DNA from: Myxococcota bacterium
GTDB lineage: Bacteria; Myxococcota_C; UBA6777
Assembly: GCA_963169055.1 (NCBI GenBank)
Contig: CAUJFU010000001.1
Location: 1 to 14,371 of the forward strand
DNA length: 14,371 bases
Direction: 5' to 3'
The notes beneath the pieces are model-generated. The model was not told the DNA's origin. It ran no database searches and was given only the letters and a program-made list of their open reading frames with translations. How positions within the stretch are numbered: the first letter of the stretch is position 1; each line of letters starts with the position of its first letter. The position numbers and the translations under genes are program-made. Of the stretch, positions 7,550 through 14,371 are shown piece after piece.

Positions 7550-7760
7550 TTCCTCGCTCCCGACGCTCCTCCCCGCAGCAAAAGAAGCCTGTTTTTTGAA
7601 GCCGCCCGCACAGCATGATAAGCAATAGAACCAAACGATGCGGTGTTTGTGATCTCCAAACGATGCCCGCTCAACGCATCGAGCCTGCCGCTCGGATCGC
7701 AGACCTTCGGAAAAGGCGCACAGACGGGCAGGATCATCGCATCTGCCACAGGAGTTTCTG

Positions 7761-9539
7761 ATGACGAAAGCCATCCCCCAACGAGCCACCTTGTTGTTTG
7801 GGTTCTCTGTTTTTTTCGGGCTGCTGTCTTTGTTGTGCTGGCCCCCCAACACCGCCTATAGCGCCCGTCCCAAGCGCTGTATCGCCCACCGCGATTGCAA
7901 CAAAGACGAGCTTTGCTTGCGGCGGCGTTGTCAAAAAAAGCCGCGCTTCCGCGTGGTCTTGTCGGGCGTCGGCACCACAGCCTTTCACTTGGCGATCGCC
8001 CCCGTCCTCTGGCAGGGCCCGATCAAAGGCCACCCCAAAGAAGATATCCAGCGCGATCTTGAAACACAGCTCGATGACAACTTTCGCCGTCTGGTGGGCA
8101 TGATCCGCGTCTTGGAAAGAAAAACTTTTTTGGAAAAAGAAGGCGAGAACGGTATCGAACTCGGCACCTTTTCGTTTGTGACGTGGCAAAACGTCGCAGC
8201 CAACGGCCTGATCAAAATCGCGCTGCGCGCCCAAGATGAAAAACACCTGCGCGTGATGTTCCGCTATTACGACGTCGACACCACCCGCCAAGAGATCCGC
8301 GTCAATCGTGTCGTGACGAGAGACCGACTGCGCTGGTTTTTGCACCAAGTCTGCAACGATATCTACAAAAAATTAACCGGCCAAGAAGGCATCTTTACCA
8401 GCTACATCGCTTACGTTAAATCCAACCCCAAAGGCGGAAAAGATATCTGGGTGATGGACTTTGACGGCCAAAACCGCCGCCGCGTTATCAGCAACGGTGC
8501 GATCAATATCCTCCCCAACTGGTCTCCCACAGGACGCTATCTCACCTTCACCTCCTTTCTCGAAGGCCGCCCCTACCTGTACAAACTCGACCTCGCCACC
8601 GAACAACTTTCTCGCATCAGCCGCCTTCGTGGAAACTACACTGGCGGAACCTACGCTCCTAGCGGCCAACGGCTCGCCTTTTCCATCAGCACCAAAACAG
8701 GCTCCGATATCTACGCCAGCGACCCCAACGGCAACAACCTCCGACGACTCACCAAAACGTGGGGCATCAACATCAGCCCCACATGGTCGCCCGACGGAAA
8801 ACGCATCGCCTTTGTCTCCGAACGCTTCGCCACTCCGCACGTCTTCGTCATGAACGCAGACGGCTCCAATCAACTCCGTCTGACCTACAAAGGCGAATAC
8901 AACCAAGAGCCGCAGTGGTCTCCCAAAGCCTCCGAGATCCTTTTTACTGCACGCGATGAATTCCTCAAATATGATCTGTTTGTGATCCAATTAAGCTCCG
9001 ACGAGCAGGGAAAAACCTCGCACGAATACCGCCGACTCACACAAAACCAAGGGCGCAACTTTGAGGCGTGTTGGTCGCCCGATGGTCGCTTTATTCTGTT
9101 TATCTCGACACGCAGCGGCCCACGCAAGCTCTACATCATGAACGCCGACGGCTCCGAACAACAGCCTTTCCTCAAGATCAAAGGGGACGTCGAAAGCCCC
9201 GCATGGTCGCCGATTATCAACCAACAATACCTCCCTGACGGAGCAGCCGGACGCAGCTATTACCGCCGCGTTCGCATGCTCGAAGGCCCCCCTCTCCAAG
9301 AACTCCCCGAACCCAAAGACGAACAAGGCCCCGAACAACCCACCCGTGATCCCGCGTTGCCACAAAAGATCTCCCCCACCACCGCCCCGATCCCTCCGCA
9401 ACCCGCACTCCCTCACCCTCCACGTACCGATATCTCCACCCCCACCGAGCGCAGACGCCTTTCGTTACGCACGCTCCCTCCAAGCACCCAACCCCTCAAA
9501 CCCTCGGGATCTTCACCCACTCCACCAAGACCACGATAA
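7761..9539 (+). CDS. TolB paralogue with Cys-rich head and Pro-rich tail
   Basis: A 592-residue periplasmic protein, much longer than the usual 430-450 of TolB. The ATG at 7761 has AGGAG about 7 bases upstream. Residues 1-35 are a signal peptide (cleavage near AYSA-R). A short Cys motif follows (C40, C46, C52, C57), absent from ordinary TolB. Residues about 60-205 match the TolB N-terminal domain, and 211-486 a TolB beta-propeller with repeated W-S-P and NADGSNQLRLT-type units. Residues about 505-592 are a Pro/Ser/Thr tail with no known domain. The 211-base gap before it holds no clear gene. The canonical tolB lies downstream, so this copy probably has a divergent task, perhaps another partner than Pal; that is an inference. 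The family call is firm, the specific role is not. Confidence 0.9.
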   Translation: MTKAIPQRATLLFGFSVFFGLLSLLCWPPNTAYSARPKRCIAHRDCNKDELCLRRRCQKKPRFRVVLSGVGTTAFHLAIAPVLWQGPIKGHPKEDIQRDLETQLDDNFRRLVGMIRVLERKTFLEKEGENGIELGTFSFVTWQNVAANGLIKIALRAQDEKHLRVMFRYYDVDTTRQEIRVNRVVTRDRLRWFLHQVCNDIYKKLTGQEGIFTSYIAYVKSNPKGGKDIWVMDFDGQNRRRVISNGAINILPNWSPTGRYLTFTSFLEGRPYLYKLDLATEQLSRISRLRGNYTGGTYAPSGQRLAFSISTKTGSDIYASDPNGNNLRRLTKTWGINISPTWSPDGKRIAFVSERFATPHVFVMNADGSNQLRLTYKGEYNQEPQWSPKASEILFTARDEFLKYDLFVIQLSSDEQGKTSHEYRRLTQNQGRNFEACWSPDGRFILFISTRSGPRKLYIMNADGSEQQPFLKIKGDVESPAWSPIINQQYLPDGAAGRSYYRRVRMLEGPPLQELPEPKDEQGPEQPTRDPALPQKISPTTAPIPPQPALPHPPRTDISTPTERRRLSLRTLPPSTQPLKPSGSSPTPPRPR

Positions 9540-9571
9540 AACAAGAGGCACACGAGAGAAGCGTCCATCCC

Positions 9572-9600
9572 GTCGGTGTTTCGCGCTGAACTCCACCGAC
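9572..9600. other. Hairpin between the two tolB genes, flanked by a 13-bp direct repeat
   Basis: In the 190-base gap, GTCGGTG (9572-9578) and CACCGAC (9594-9600) form a perfect 7-bp stem with a 15-base loop. ACAAGAGGCACAC occurs on both sides (9541-9553 and 9615-9627). There is no T run, so it is not a standard terminator. It may be an mRNA processing or stability element or a small insertion with a target duplication. Confidence 0.35.
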
Positions 9601-9729
9601 AAGGCCGCGATCACACAAGAGGCACACCCTCGCCAAATCGCCCCAGATGAATAAAATGCCCCTGTTCGCGTTCTCTTTCATGCAGACGGCCTCGACGCAA
9701 AGCAACGTTCCATTCGACAAGGAGGGTCT

Positions 9730-11067
9730 ATGTCTCGTTTTTTTCTGTGCTTTCATCGCTATCTTTTTTCGGGCTTGTGGATACTCTTCGCCATCTCTTT
9801 TGTGCAGCCCGCCCAAGCCCAACGCCTCAAAGTCAAGCTCGGTGATCTCAGCCTAAAACGCTATCCCATCGCTATACCCGACTTCAAAGGCGATGGCCGC
9901 GTCGCCCAAAAAACCGTCGCCATCCTTCGCAAAAGCCTCGATCTTTGCGGAGCCTTTCGCGTCCTTTCTCCTGCATCCTACCTTGAGCGCGCTCCCCGCG
10001 ACGGCTTCGACCCGAACAGCTTTGACTTCGAACCGTGGAAAAGCGTCGGGGCCGAAGGCATCCTCAAAGGCAACGTCATGGCGATCGGCTCCAGCTACCG
10101 CCTCCAGTTTCGCTTTTACGAGGTCGGCACACAAAAACTCGCCCTTCAACAAGACTACATCGCCTCCAACGATAGCCAAGTGCGTTGGTACACACACCTC
10201 TTTGCCGATCATCTCTACAAGTTTATGACAGGCGAACCCGGCATCTTTGCCTCCAAAGTCTCGTTCATCCGCAACAATCGAGGCAAACAAGAAGTCTGGC
10301 TGATGGATGTCGATGGACAAGCCATGCAGCGCCTCACCAACAACGGCTCGATCAACGCACTTCCTGCATGGTCCCCCAATGGCCGATACATCGCTTATAC
10401 CTCTTGGAAAGAACGCAATCCCGATATCTTTGTCCACGATATCAACACAGGCAAAGCCCAAAAGATCTCTTCCTTTCAGGGCCTAAATACGGGAGCAACG
10501 TGGTCTCCTGACAGCCAACGCATCGCCTTTAGCGCCTCACGCGGCACTGACAACATGAATATCTACATCGTCAACGCCGATGGTTCGGGGCTTCAACAAC
10601 TCACCCAAGCCAAGTGGGGCGAGCGCAATCTCTCGCCGTCTTGGTCTGCCGATGGCAAGCAGATCACCTTTGTGTCCACCCGCTTTGCCACCCCGCAGAT
10701 CTTTGTGATGAATGCCGATGGTTCGGGCGCTCGGCGCGTCTCCATGCAAGGCAACTACAACCAAGCCCCCAAATGGTCGCCTCGCGGCGACTGGATTCTT
10801 TTCACAGGACGCGATGAACGCAATGTCTTCGATCTCTTCCTTGTCTCGCCCACCGACGGGCAAGTCAAACGACTCACCCAAAACCAAGGCAGCAATATCG
10901 AAGCTACATGGTCTCCCAACGGGCGCAATATCATCTTCGTTTCCACCCGCAACGGCGTCGCCAAGCTGTTTATCATGACCCACGAAGGCAAACACCAGCG
11001 GCAGATCACCTTCCAACCCGGACAATACCTCACGCCTAGCTGGTCTCCGCGCCTCTCCAAAGATTAA
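9730..11067 (+). CDS. tolB: Tol-Pal system beta-propeller protein TolB
   Basis: A 445-residue protein of normal TolB length. The ATG at 9730 is preceded by AAGGAGG, an almost perfect ribosome site. Residues 1-30 are a signal peptide ending AQA. The mature N-terminus (RLKVKLGDLSLKRYPIAIPDF) matches the TolB start, which in E. coli contacts TolA. The TolB N-terminal domain spans about 31-165. Six propeller blades follow (about 172-443), with repeated W-S-P-N/D-G-R and MNADGSGARRV motifs. TolB sits in the periplasm and binds Pal and, in some lineages, TolA during outer-membrane constriction (established). It lies 190 bases after the longer paralogue and 56 before pal. Confidence 0.96.
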   Translation: MSRFFLCFHRYLFSGLWILFAISFVQPAQAQRLKVKLGDLSLKRYPIAIPDFKGDGRVAQKTVAILRKSLDLCGAFRVLSPASYLERAPRDGFDPNSFDFEPWKSVGAEGILKGNVMAIGSSYRLQFRFYEVGTQKLALQQDYIASNDSQVRWYTHLFADHLYKFMTGEPGIFASKVSFIRNNRGKQEVWLMDVDGQAMQRLTNNGSINALPAWSPNGRYIAYTSWKERNPDIFVHDINTGKAQKISSFQGLNTGATWSPDSQRIAFSASRGTDNMNIYIVNADGSGLQQLTQAKWGERNLSPSWSADGKQITFVSTRFATPQIFVMNADGSGARRVSMQGNYNQAPKWSPRGDWILFTGRDERNVFDLFLVSPTDGQVKRLTQNQGSNIEATWSPNGRNIIFVSTRNGVAKLFIMTHEGKHQRQITFQPGQYLTPSWSPRLSKD

Positions 11068-11071
11068 AACC

Positions 11072-11101
11072 TTCGTCCTCCGTTGCGCCTCAACGGACGA
11101 A
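11072..11101 (+). other. Hairpin between tolB and pal
   Basis: Right after the tolB stop, CCGTTG (11080-11085) pairs with CAACGG (11091-11096) around a 5-base loop, and TTCGT (11072) pairs with ACGAA (11097) outside a 3-base bulge. No T run follows, so an mRNA stability or partial-termination element tuning pal level is more likely than a full terminator. Confidence 0.45.
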
Positions 11102-11123
11102 TCACTCGAAACAGGATGCTTGT

Positions 11124-11855
11124 ATGTTTGAACGATATGCCCCCCAACGCTACGGCGTGTTCCTTCTTTTGGGCTTCTTGATCTTGCTCACAGGATGCCC
11201 CAAAAAACCGCCGACACGCTCTTATCAAGACGCACTCGAAGCCCTCAAACGCGCTCGACAAGCCCAAGCCGATAAGTGCGCCAAAGAAGAACTCCAGTCC
11301 GCCGAAAAAATGATGGCCGAAGCCAACAAACTCATGGACGAAGGCAAGTTCGAAGAAGCCAAAGTCGCCTTTGACGCCGCACGCAAACTCGCCGACAAAG
11401 CCCGCGAAGAATCCGAACTCAACAAAGAAAAATGCCTCAAACCCAAACCCGACAACACCGTCAAACAAACCCCACCACCCACCCTGATCACCGCCAACGA
11501 GAACCCCACCGCCGACAACCGACAAAGCCTTGAACCCGTATACTTCGGCTTCAACCAGTACACCCTCGAAGGCAAAAACCGCGATATCCTTCAACGCCAC
11601 GCCGAATGGATCAAGCAACGCCCCAACTCACGCGTCCAGATCGAAGGACATTGCGATCAGCGCGGTAGCATCGATTACAACCTCGCCCTCGGTGAACGCC
11701 GAGCCATCGCAGTCAAAAAATACCTCGAAAAACTTGGGGTCTCTTCTTCGCAACTCAGCACGATCTCTTATGGCCACCAACGCCCCGCAGATCCCGGCAT
11801 GACCCCCGAAGCCCACAACAAAAACCGCCGTGCGGAATTCAAGATCGGATCATGA
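11124..11855 (+). CDS. pal: Peptidoglycan-associated lipoprotein Pal
   Basis: A 243-residue lipoprotein. The ATG at 11124 has AGGA 8 bases upstream. The signal ends in a lipobox, L-L-T-G-C25, so Cys25 would be lipid-anchored in the outer membrane. Residues 34-104 form a helical Ala/Lys/Glu-rich region like DUF4398 (two helices, Cys at 52 and 104), which E. coli Pal lacks. Residues about 136-243 are the OmpA-C domain: VYFGFNQYTL, GHCDQRGS, NLALGERRAIAV, NRRAEF. Asp178 and Arg193, 15 residues apart, match the pair that binds diaminopimelate in peptidoglycan in OmpA-family proteins (established). In the first strand, where E. coli has D and D, this has Gly142 and Asn144. It lies directly after tolB and overlaps the next frame. 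Confidence 0.96.
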   Translation: MFERYAPQRYGVFLLLGFLILLTGCPKKPPTRSYQDALEALKRARQAQADKCAKEELQSAEKMMAEANKLMDEGKFEEAKVAFDAARKLADKAREESELNKEKCLKPKPDNTVKQTPPPTLITANENPTADNRQSLEPVYFGFNQYTLEGKNRDILQRHAEWIKQRPNSRVQIEGHCDQRGSIDYNLALGERRAIAVKKYLEKLGVSSSQLSTISYGHQRPADPGMTPEAHNKNRRAEFKIGS

Positions 11856-12619
11856 GATATCTCCGACACTTCGGCCTTTTCTCTACGTTCTGTTTGCTCT
11901 CTTTCCATTTGCCCCCCACTTCCGCACAAACCACACGCCCATCCTCCCCCCAAAACCTCCACAATATCCGCATCCAACGGCCCTTCTCTCCCCAGTACAA
12001 AACCGCTGTTTGCTGCATACTTCAATGCGCCGAAAAACACAGATACATCGATACTTTTGAGCGCAAAGCGCCCCATCACCAAACAGCCTCCAACAACAAC
12101 GCTCGAAGTGGCGCAGCGGATCAAAAAAACCCGTGTTCGCGCCCGTTCAAGCGACAGAGCCGTCGGTTTGAAAAACCTGTGATCTCTTCGCCGACACGGG
12201 GTCAAGGGGGCGGCGACCCCTTGCGGGGCGTGGGGCAGCGCCCCAAAAACACAACCCCGCCTCATCACACAGACAAAACAAAGCCCAAAAACAAAAAGAT
12301 CGCTTGTCTACTCGCCGCCTTCACACGCATTCAACACTGCCGAAGTGATCTGGCCCTTCTCGAAAAAAATATGCGAAAAAAGCTCGAAGACGAAGAGACC
12401 GCATGCAAGACCTCTTGCGCAACCAACGAACCCTGCTTTAGCGCCTGCACAAACATCTTTTCGACGCGCACCATCAACTTCGAGCAGACGCTTCGCTCTC
12501 TTCGGCCTGTGTGCGAGACACTCCCCACCCAAGCGATTTCGTGCTTTTCTCCTGCGGCACCTTCCTCACAAACCAATGCTTTTTCGGCCTGCATCTCTCA
12601 CTGCAAAGTCCCCGACTGA
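11852..12619 (+). CDS. Secreted Cys-containing protein of unknown function, carrying an inserted repeat element
   Basis: A 255-codon frame whose ATG overlaps the pal stop as ATGA, typical of translational coupling. Residues 1-25 look like a signal peptide (LFSTFCLLSF, cleavage near TSA-Q). The C-terminal third (about 148-255) is the most protein-like: KKIACLLAAF, then Cys pairs in ETACKTSCATNEPCFSAC and a final SACISHCKVPD. No family was recognised; cpoB, the gene often found after pal, is not similar. The middle (about residues 45-145) is Arg/Gln/Pro-rich and spans a GC-rich palindromic element (12198-12244), so it is probably inserted DNA that kept the frame. The +1 frame is also open from the pal stop to 12179 and reads TLEVAQRIKKTRVRARSSD, so a frameshift is another explanation. 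It may be real, or a decayed gene. Confidence 0.45.
   Translation: MRYLRHFGLFSTFCLLSFHLPPTSAQTTRPSSPQNLHNIRIQRPFSPQYKTAVCCILQCAEKHRYIDTFERKAPHHQTASNNNARSGAADQKNPCSRPFKRQSRRFEKPVISSPTRGQGGGDPLRGVGQRPKNTTPPHHTDKTKPKNKKIACLLAAFTRIQHCRSDLALLEKNMRKKLEDEETACKTSCATNEPCFSACTNIFSTRTINFEQTLRSLRPVCETLPTQAISCFSPAAPSSQTNAFSACISHCKVPD
12198..12244. repeat. GC-rich double-hairpin element (REP-like)
   Basis: CAAGGGG (12203-12209) pairs with CCCCTTG (12217-12223), and GGGGCG (12225-12230) pairs with CGCCCC (12239-12244). An alternative pairing is GGGGTC with GACCCC (12198-12203, 12215-12220). Tandem palindromes of this kind are typical of dispersed intergenic repeat elements. Here it lies inside an open frame. 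A likely decayed relative lies at 14213-14272. Confidence 0.6.
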
Positions 12620-12655
12620 TCGACATCTCTCACTGCAAAGTTCCCGATGGTTCGA
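12592..12655. repeat. 32-bp tandem duplication across a stop codon
   Basis: Positions 12592-12623 and 12624-12655 match in 28 of 32 bases, both starting CATCTCTCACTGCAAAGT. The first copy contains the TGA that ends the 11852-12619 frame. Because 32 is not a multiple of three, the second copy is out of frame. A local duplication followed by drift is the simplest account. Confidence 0.85.
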
Positions 12656-12803
12656 CCTCTAGCAGAATCCAGCCCACCCCTATTCCGACGGCCTTGGTCC
12701 CTCAAAAACGGGGGGTTCGGTGCGGCTTGACCTTTGCGAAAAAGTCTCCATCCTAAAAAACGGCGTGTTTCAACGGCCACTCCCATACCATAGGAGCTTC
12801 CCC

Positions 12804-13508
12804 GTGCAACCGAACGATCGACCCTCCGCTGCCCCTTCGCATCCCATCGATCAACCCACCGATCTGTCTGTGCATCCGCTCGCTTCGACATCGACGCCCC
12901 CTCCTCTTCACATCCACGGTGTAGAACTCCGCAGCGTCAATCTTTGGACGCTCCTTGAGACCGCCTCCGTCAAACAAGCCCACAGCTTCGCTTATGACTG
13001 CGCGATCCGCGCACTCCAAGAAGAAAAAGCCCAAGATCGCCCACCTCCCGTCCTCGCGTGGCAGCTTCTCGAACGCAAACGCATGTGGATCAACGGTAGC
13101 CTCGAACTCCAAACCTACGACAACGAACGCCTCGTTGTCACCGAACTCTTGCGCCAACACCGCCGACTCGCCCTCAAAGAAAAACACCCCTACGGATTCG
13201 CCGCATGGGCGCACCTCGGCAGCCTTGAAACCTTGGCCGCCGCTCTCGGCATCTCTCACCAAAGCGGCATTCATACCAGCACCGCCGCTGTCAAAGCTGC
13301 CGCTGCTCGGGCCAATACGCGATCCAACGCTCACCCCTCTAGCATCGCCGTCGAACAAGAGATCCTCTGGCAAAAAGCCTTCTTCCTCTCCCAAGAAGCC
13401 GCACTCCAACAAGCCCGACAGTGCCTTCTTCAAGCGTTGTGCAAATGCCCGTCCCAAGGCATCTTACAAGCTTGGAAGATCCAACTCGAAGCTCAGCTCT
13501 TTGACTGA
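12804..13508 (+). CDS. Hypothetical cytoplasmic protein, family not recognised
   Basis: A 234-residue protein. The GTG at 12804 is chosen because AGGAG lies 7 bases upstream (12792-12796); the frame extends to another GTG at 12720 without a ribosome site. There is no signal peptide or membrane span. Residues 1-35 are Pro/Ser/Thr-rich and probably disordered. The rest is helical, with stretches such as VNLWTLLETASVKQAHSF, ERKRMWINGSLELQTYDNE, ELLRQHRRLALKEKHPYGF and SLETLAAALGISH; the ending EAALQQARQCLLQALCKCP resembles a TPR-like helix pair. Codon choice (many C-ending codons) matches the tol genes. It may be co-transcribed with them, though a 184-base gap precedes it. Its tail overlaps the convergent gene by 16 bases. 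Function is unknown. Confidence 0.75.
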   Translation: MQPNDRPSAAPSHPIDQPTDLSVHPLASTSTPPPLHIHGVELRSVNLWTLLETASVKQAHSFAYDCAIRALQEEKAQDRPPPVLAWQLLERKRMWINGSLELQTYDNERLVVTELLRQHRRLALKEKHPYGFAAWAHLGSLETLAAALGISHQSGIHTSTAAVKAAAARANTRSNAHPSSIAVEQEILWQKAFFLSQEAALQQARQCLLQALCKCPSQGILQAWKIQLEAQLFD

Positions 13509-13987
13509 GATTGATCCAGAGTTACGCCAAAAAGCACTCCCTCCCAACATTCGGCCATCTGTTCGCTGCATCGGTGGATATCCGCTTGACGCGCAGCCAG
13601 TATCTGCAAGAAGACACCGCGCCCTGCGCGTAATGCTTCGTTTTCGTTACGTTTGCGCCCCCGCGATCCACAAGCCTCCGCAGATATCTCGACCAAACGC
13701 TCTTCCATCAACGCAAACCACGCCCGATAAAGCCCCGTCTTACGCGAAGTCGGCCATCCGATCGCCAAACCATCCCGCGTCAACCGCGCTACATCATGCG
13801 GGGTCAGATACAACGGATTGCACAGATGAGAACAATACGCGAGCGGCGGAAAATGCAGCACAACACGAACATACGGATGATTCCACCGAGGCTCCAGCAC
13901 CAAACTCCGACAGCGCTCGTTATAACGCCAACAAAACACCATCCCATCCACCCGAACCGTCCGAAGCTTTTTGTAACTCATCGCCAT
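13493..13987 (-). CDS. Small protein with a V-DG-x-x-x-W-R motif, function unknown
   Basis: A 164-residue frame from the ATG at 13987. The frame continues upstream to a GTG at 14050, where a stop limits it; the extra 21 residues look less protein-like and no start has a good ribosome site (GAGAG lies about 11-15 bases before 13987). Residues 5-105 read as a compact fold: KKLRTVRVDGMVFCWRYN, RVVLHFPP, PLYLTPHDVARLTRDGLAIG-W. This resembles small hypothetical proteins in planctomycetes, actinobacteria and myxobacteria that begin with such a beta-hairpin and end with a 'VTP..V...I..AL..GW' helix; that recollection is not tested. The C-terminal part (about 106-164) is helical and Arg/Glu-rich. 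It runs convergent to the 12804-13508 gene and overlaps its end by 16 bases. Confidence 0.6.
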   Translation of the reverse strand: MAMSYKKLRTVRVDGMVFCWRYNERCRSLVLEPRWNHPYVRVVLHFPPLAYCSHLCNPLYLTPHDVARLTRDGLAIGWPTSRKTGLYRAWFALMEERLVEISAEACGSRGRKRNENEALRAGRGVFLQILAARQADIHRCSEQMAECWEGVLFGVTLDQSQSKS

Positions 13988-14049
13988 CGTTCTTGTTCTC
14001 TCGTATAGGAGGCCACACAAAGCCATCCGCCTTGTGGCCTCAAACATCA

Positions 14050-14118
14050 CCGCTCACAAACGCAAAACGTAGCCCCGCAACGGATCTCCGCTCACAAACG
14101 CAAAACGCAGCCCCGCAA
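14050..14118. repeat. Two 31-bp copies with 38-bp period upstream of minus-strand gene
   Basis: CCGCTCACAAACGCAAAACG begins at 14050 and 14088; the copies agree in 30 of 31 bases. They sit just upstream of the gene ending at 13493 and underlie the small frame at 14054-14122. They could be an operator pair or a duplicated end of an upstream gene. Confidence 0.85.
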
Positions 14119-14122
14119 ACAT
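14054..14122 (-). CDS. Possible 22-codon leader peptide
   Basis: An ATG at 14122 has AAAAGGA 8 bases upstream, the best ribosome site in this part of the window. It opens a 22-codon frame beginning MFAGLRFAFVSGD and ending RGYVLRL, stopping at 14054-14056, three bases before the GTG that begins the longest form of the next frame. The codons run across both copies of the 31-bp repeat, so its Leu/Arg/Phe content partly repeats. It could be a coupled leader, or the remnant tail of another gene. Confidence 0.25.
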   Translation of the reverse strand: MFAGLRFAFVSGDPLRGYVLRL

Positions 14123-14175
14123 CGGTTCAATCCTTTTCGCAAAGAACCTTGGACAACGAGCAAGGCAAACCCAAA

Positions 14176-14190
14176 CCTATTACAAATAGG
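14176..14190. other. Short perfect palindrome at start of gene-free end
   Basis: CCTATT, then ACA, then AATAGG forms a 6-bp stem with a 3-base loop, followed directly by AGTTACGCAG. Such sequences occur near ends of mobile elements, but no transposase is present to support it. Confidence 0.3.
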
Positions 14191-14212
14191 AGTTACGCAG
14201 TTCGGTAGGTTT

Positions 14213-14272
14213 TGTGGGGCTCCACCCCACACGCGCTAGGTTAAGCCATGGTTGGCCCCCACCCCTAACACT
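14213..14272. repeat. Decayed palindromic element, possible relative of 12198-12244
   Basis: TGTGGGG (14213-14219) pairs with CCCCACA (14225-14231) around a 5-base loop, followed by GCTAGG, CCATGG and a C-rich stretch ending CACCCCTAACA. Read from the opposite strand, the 12198-12244 element has the same order: a GGGGC hairpin, then GCAAGG, then a C-rich stretch ending GACCCC. The match is loose and made by eye. The remaining bases to 14371 hold no gene that could be supported. Confidence 0.4.
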
Positions 14273-14371
14273 CGGACACTTCGTCTGTAAAGCCCATCCA
14301 GCGGGGGGTCTCTGGCATGGGCAGATTTGGTATCACCCCACAGGCATCGGGTGAAGAAAAGAGACTGAACT

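Noticed and set aside
7354-7749. Minus-strand frame covering the gap between tolA-like gene and first tolB
   Set aside because: About 65 codons in the gap read somewhat like protein (CDPSGRLDALSGHRLEI), but there is no good start site and the frame runs antisense into the tolA-like gene.
12103-12180. tRNA-like string (GTGGCGCAGCGG and GTTCAAGC)
   Set aside because: No acceptor pairing, anticodon arm or proper T-loop could be built on either strand.
11768-12268. Minus-strand frame opposite the gene after pal
   Set aside because: It extends antisense into pal and has no start signal or recognisable family.
12955-14208. Long plus-strand open frame of about 417 codons
   Set aside because: Low-complexity Ser/Pro/Lys/Asn translation overlapping two better-supported genes; a by-product of C-rich third positions.

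Overview
The window reads as part of a chromosome from a Gram-negative bacterium. It carries a Tol-Pal outer-membrane set (a TolA/TonB-like protein, two TolB proteins and Pal). The presence of two eukaryotic-type Ser/Thr kinases (one with a PEGA domain), a TPR-plus-membrane protein, a collagen-like/TIG surface protein with Gly-Gly-x-x-Asn-Thr-Ala-Ser repeats, and short Cys-rich motifs after signal peptides points, by inference, to a myxobacterium-like lineage (Myxococcota or Bradymonadota). Species cannot be determined from the sequence.

Left half (1-6441, all minus strand, transcribed right to left): a Ser/Thr kinase with a C-terminal membrane anchor (4684-6441), a Ser/Thr kinase with one membrane span and a C-terminal PEGA domain (2318-4654), a TPR-like protein with two C-terminal membrane spans (1573-2271), and a surface protein that runs off the left edge (1-1454). 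The first three are 29-46 bases apart and look like one operon. The surface-protein gene is separated by a 118-base structured gap. A gene-free divergent region (6442-6826) with three 21-base repeats separates this block from the next.

Centre (6827-11855, plus strand): tolA/tonB-like gene, an unusual long tolB paralogue, a canonical tolB and pal. Together they would make the periplasmic and outer-membrane part of the Tol-Pal envelope machine. tolQ and tolR are not in the window.

Right end (11852-14371): a Cys-containing secreted-protein frame that overlaps the pal stop by ATGA and carries a GC-rich palindromic element; an orphan cytoplasmic protein (12804-13508); a convergent minus-strand small protein (13493-13987) with a possible 22-codon leader and a 38-base-period repeat upstream; and a gene-free tail holding what looks like a decayed relative of the same palindromic element.

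The most notable points are: the surface protein is one continuous frame whose TIG-like domain contains a convincing false start with a false signal peptide; the linkers of the two neighbouring kinases share a nearly identical repeated stretch; the first TolB has an added Cys-rich head and Pro-rich tail; and kinases and Tol-Pal are divergently arranged. No CRISPR array, rRNA, tRNA or transposase was seen.
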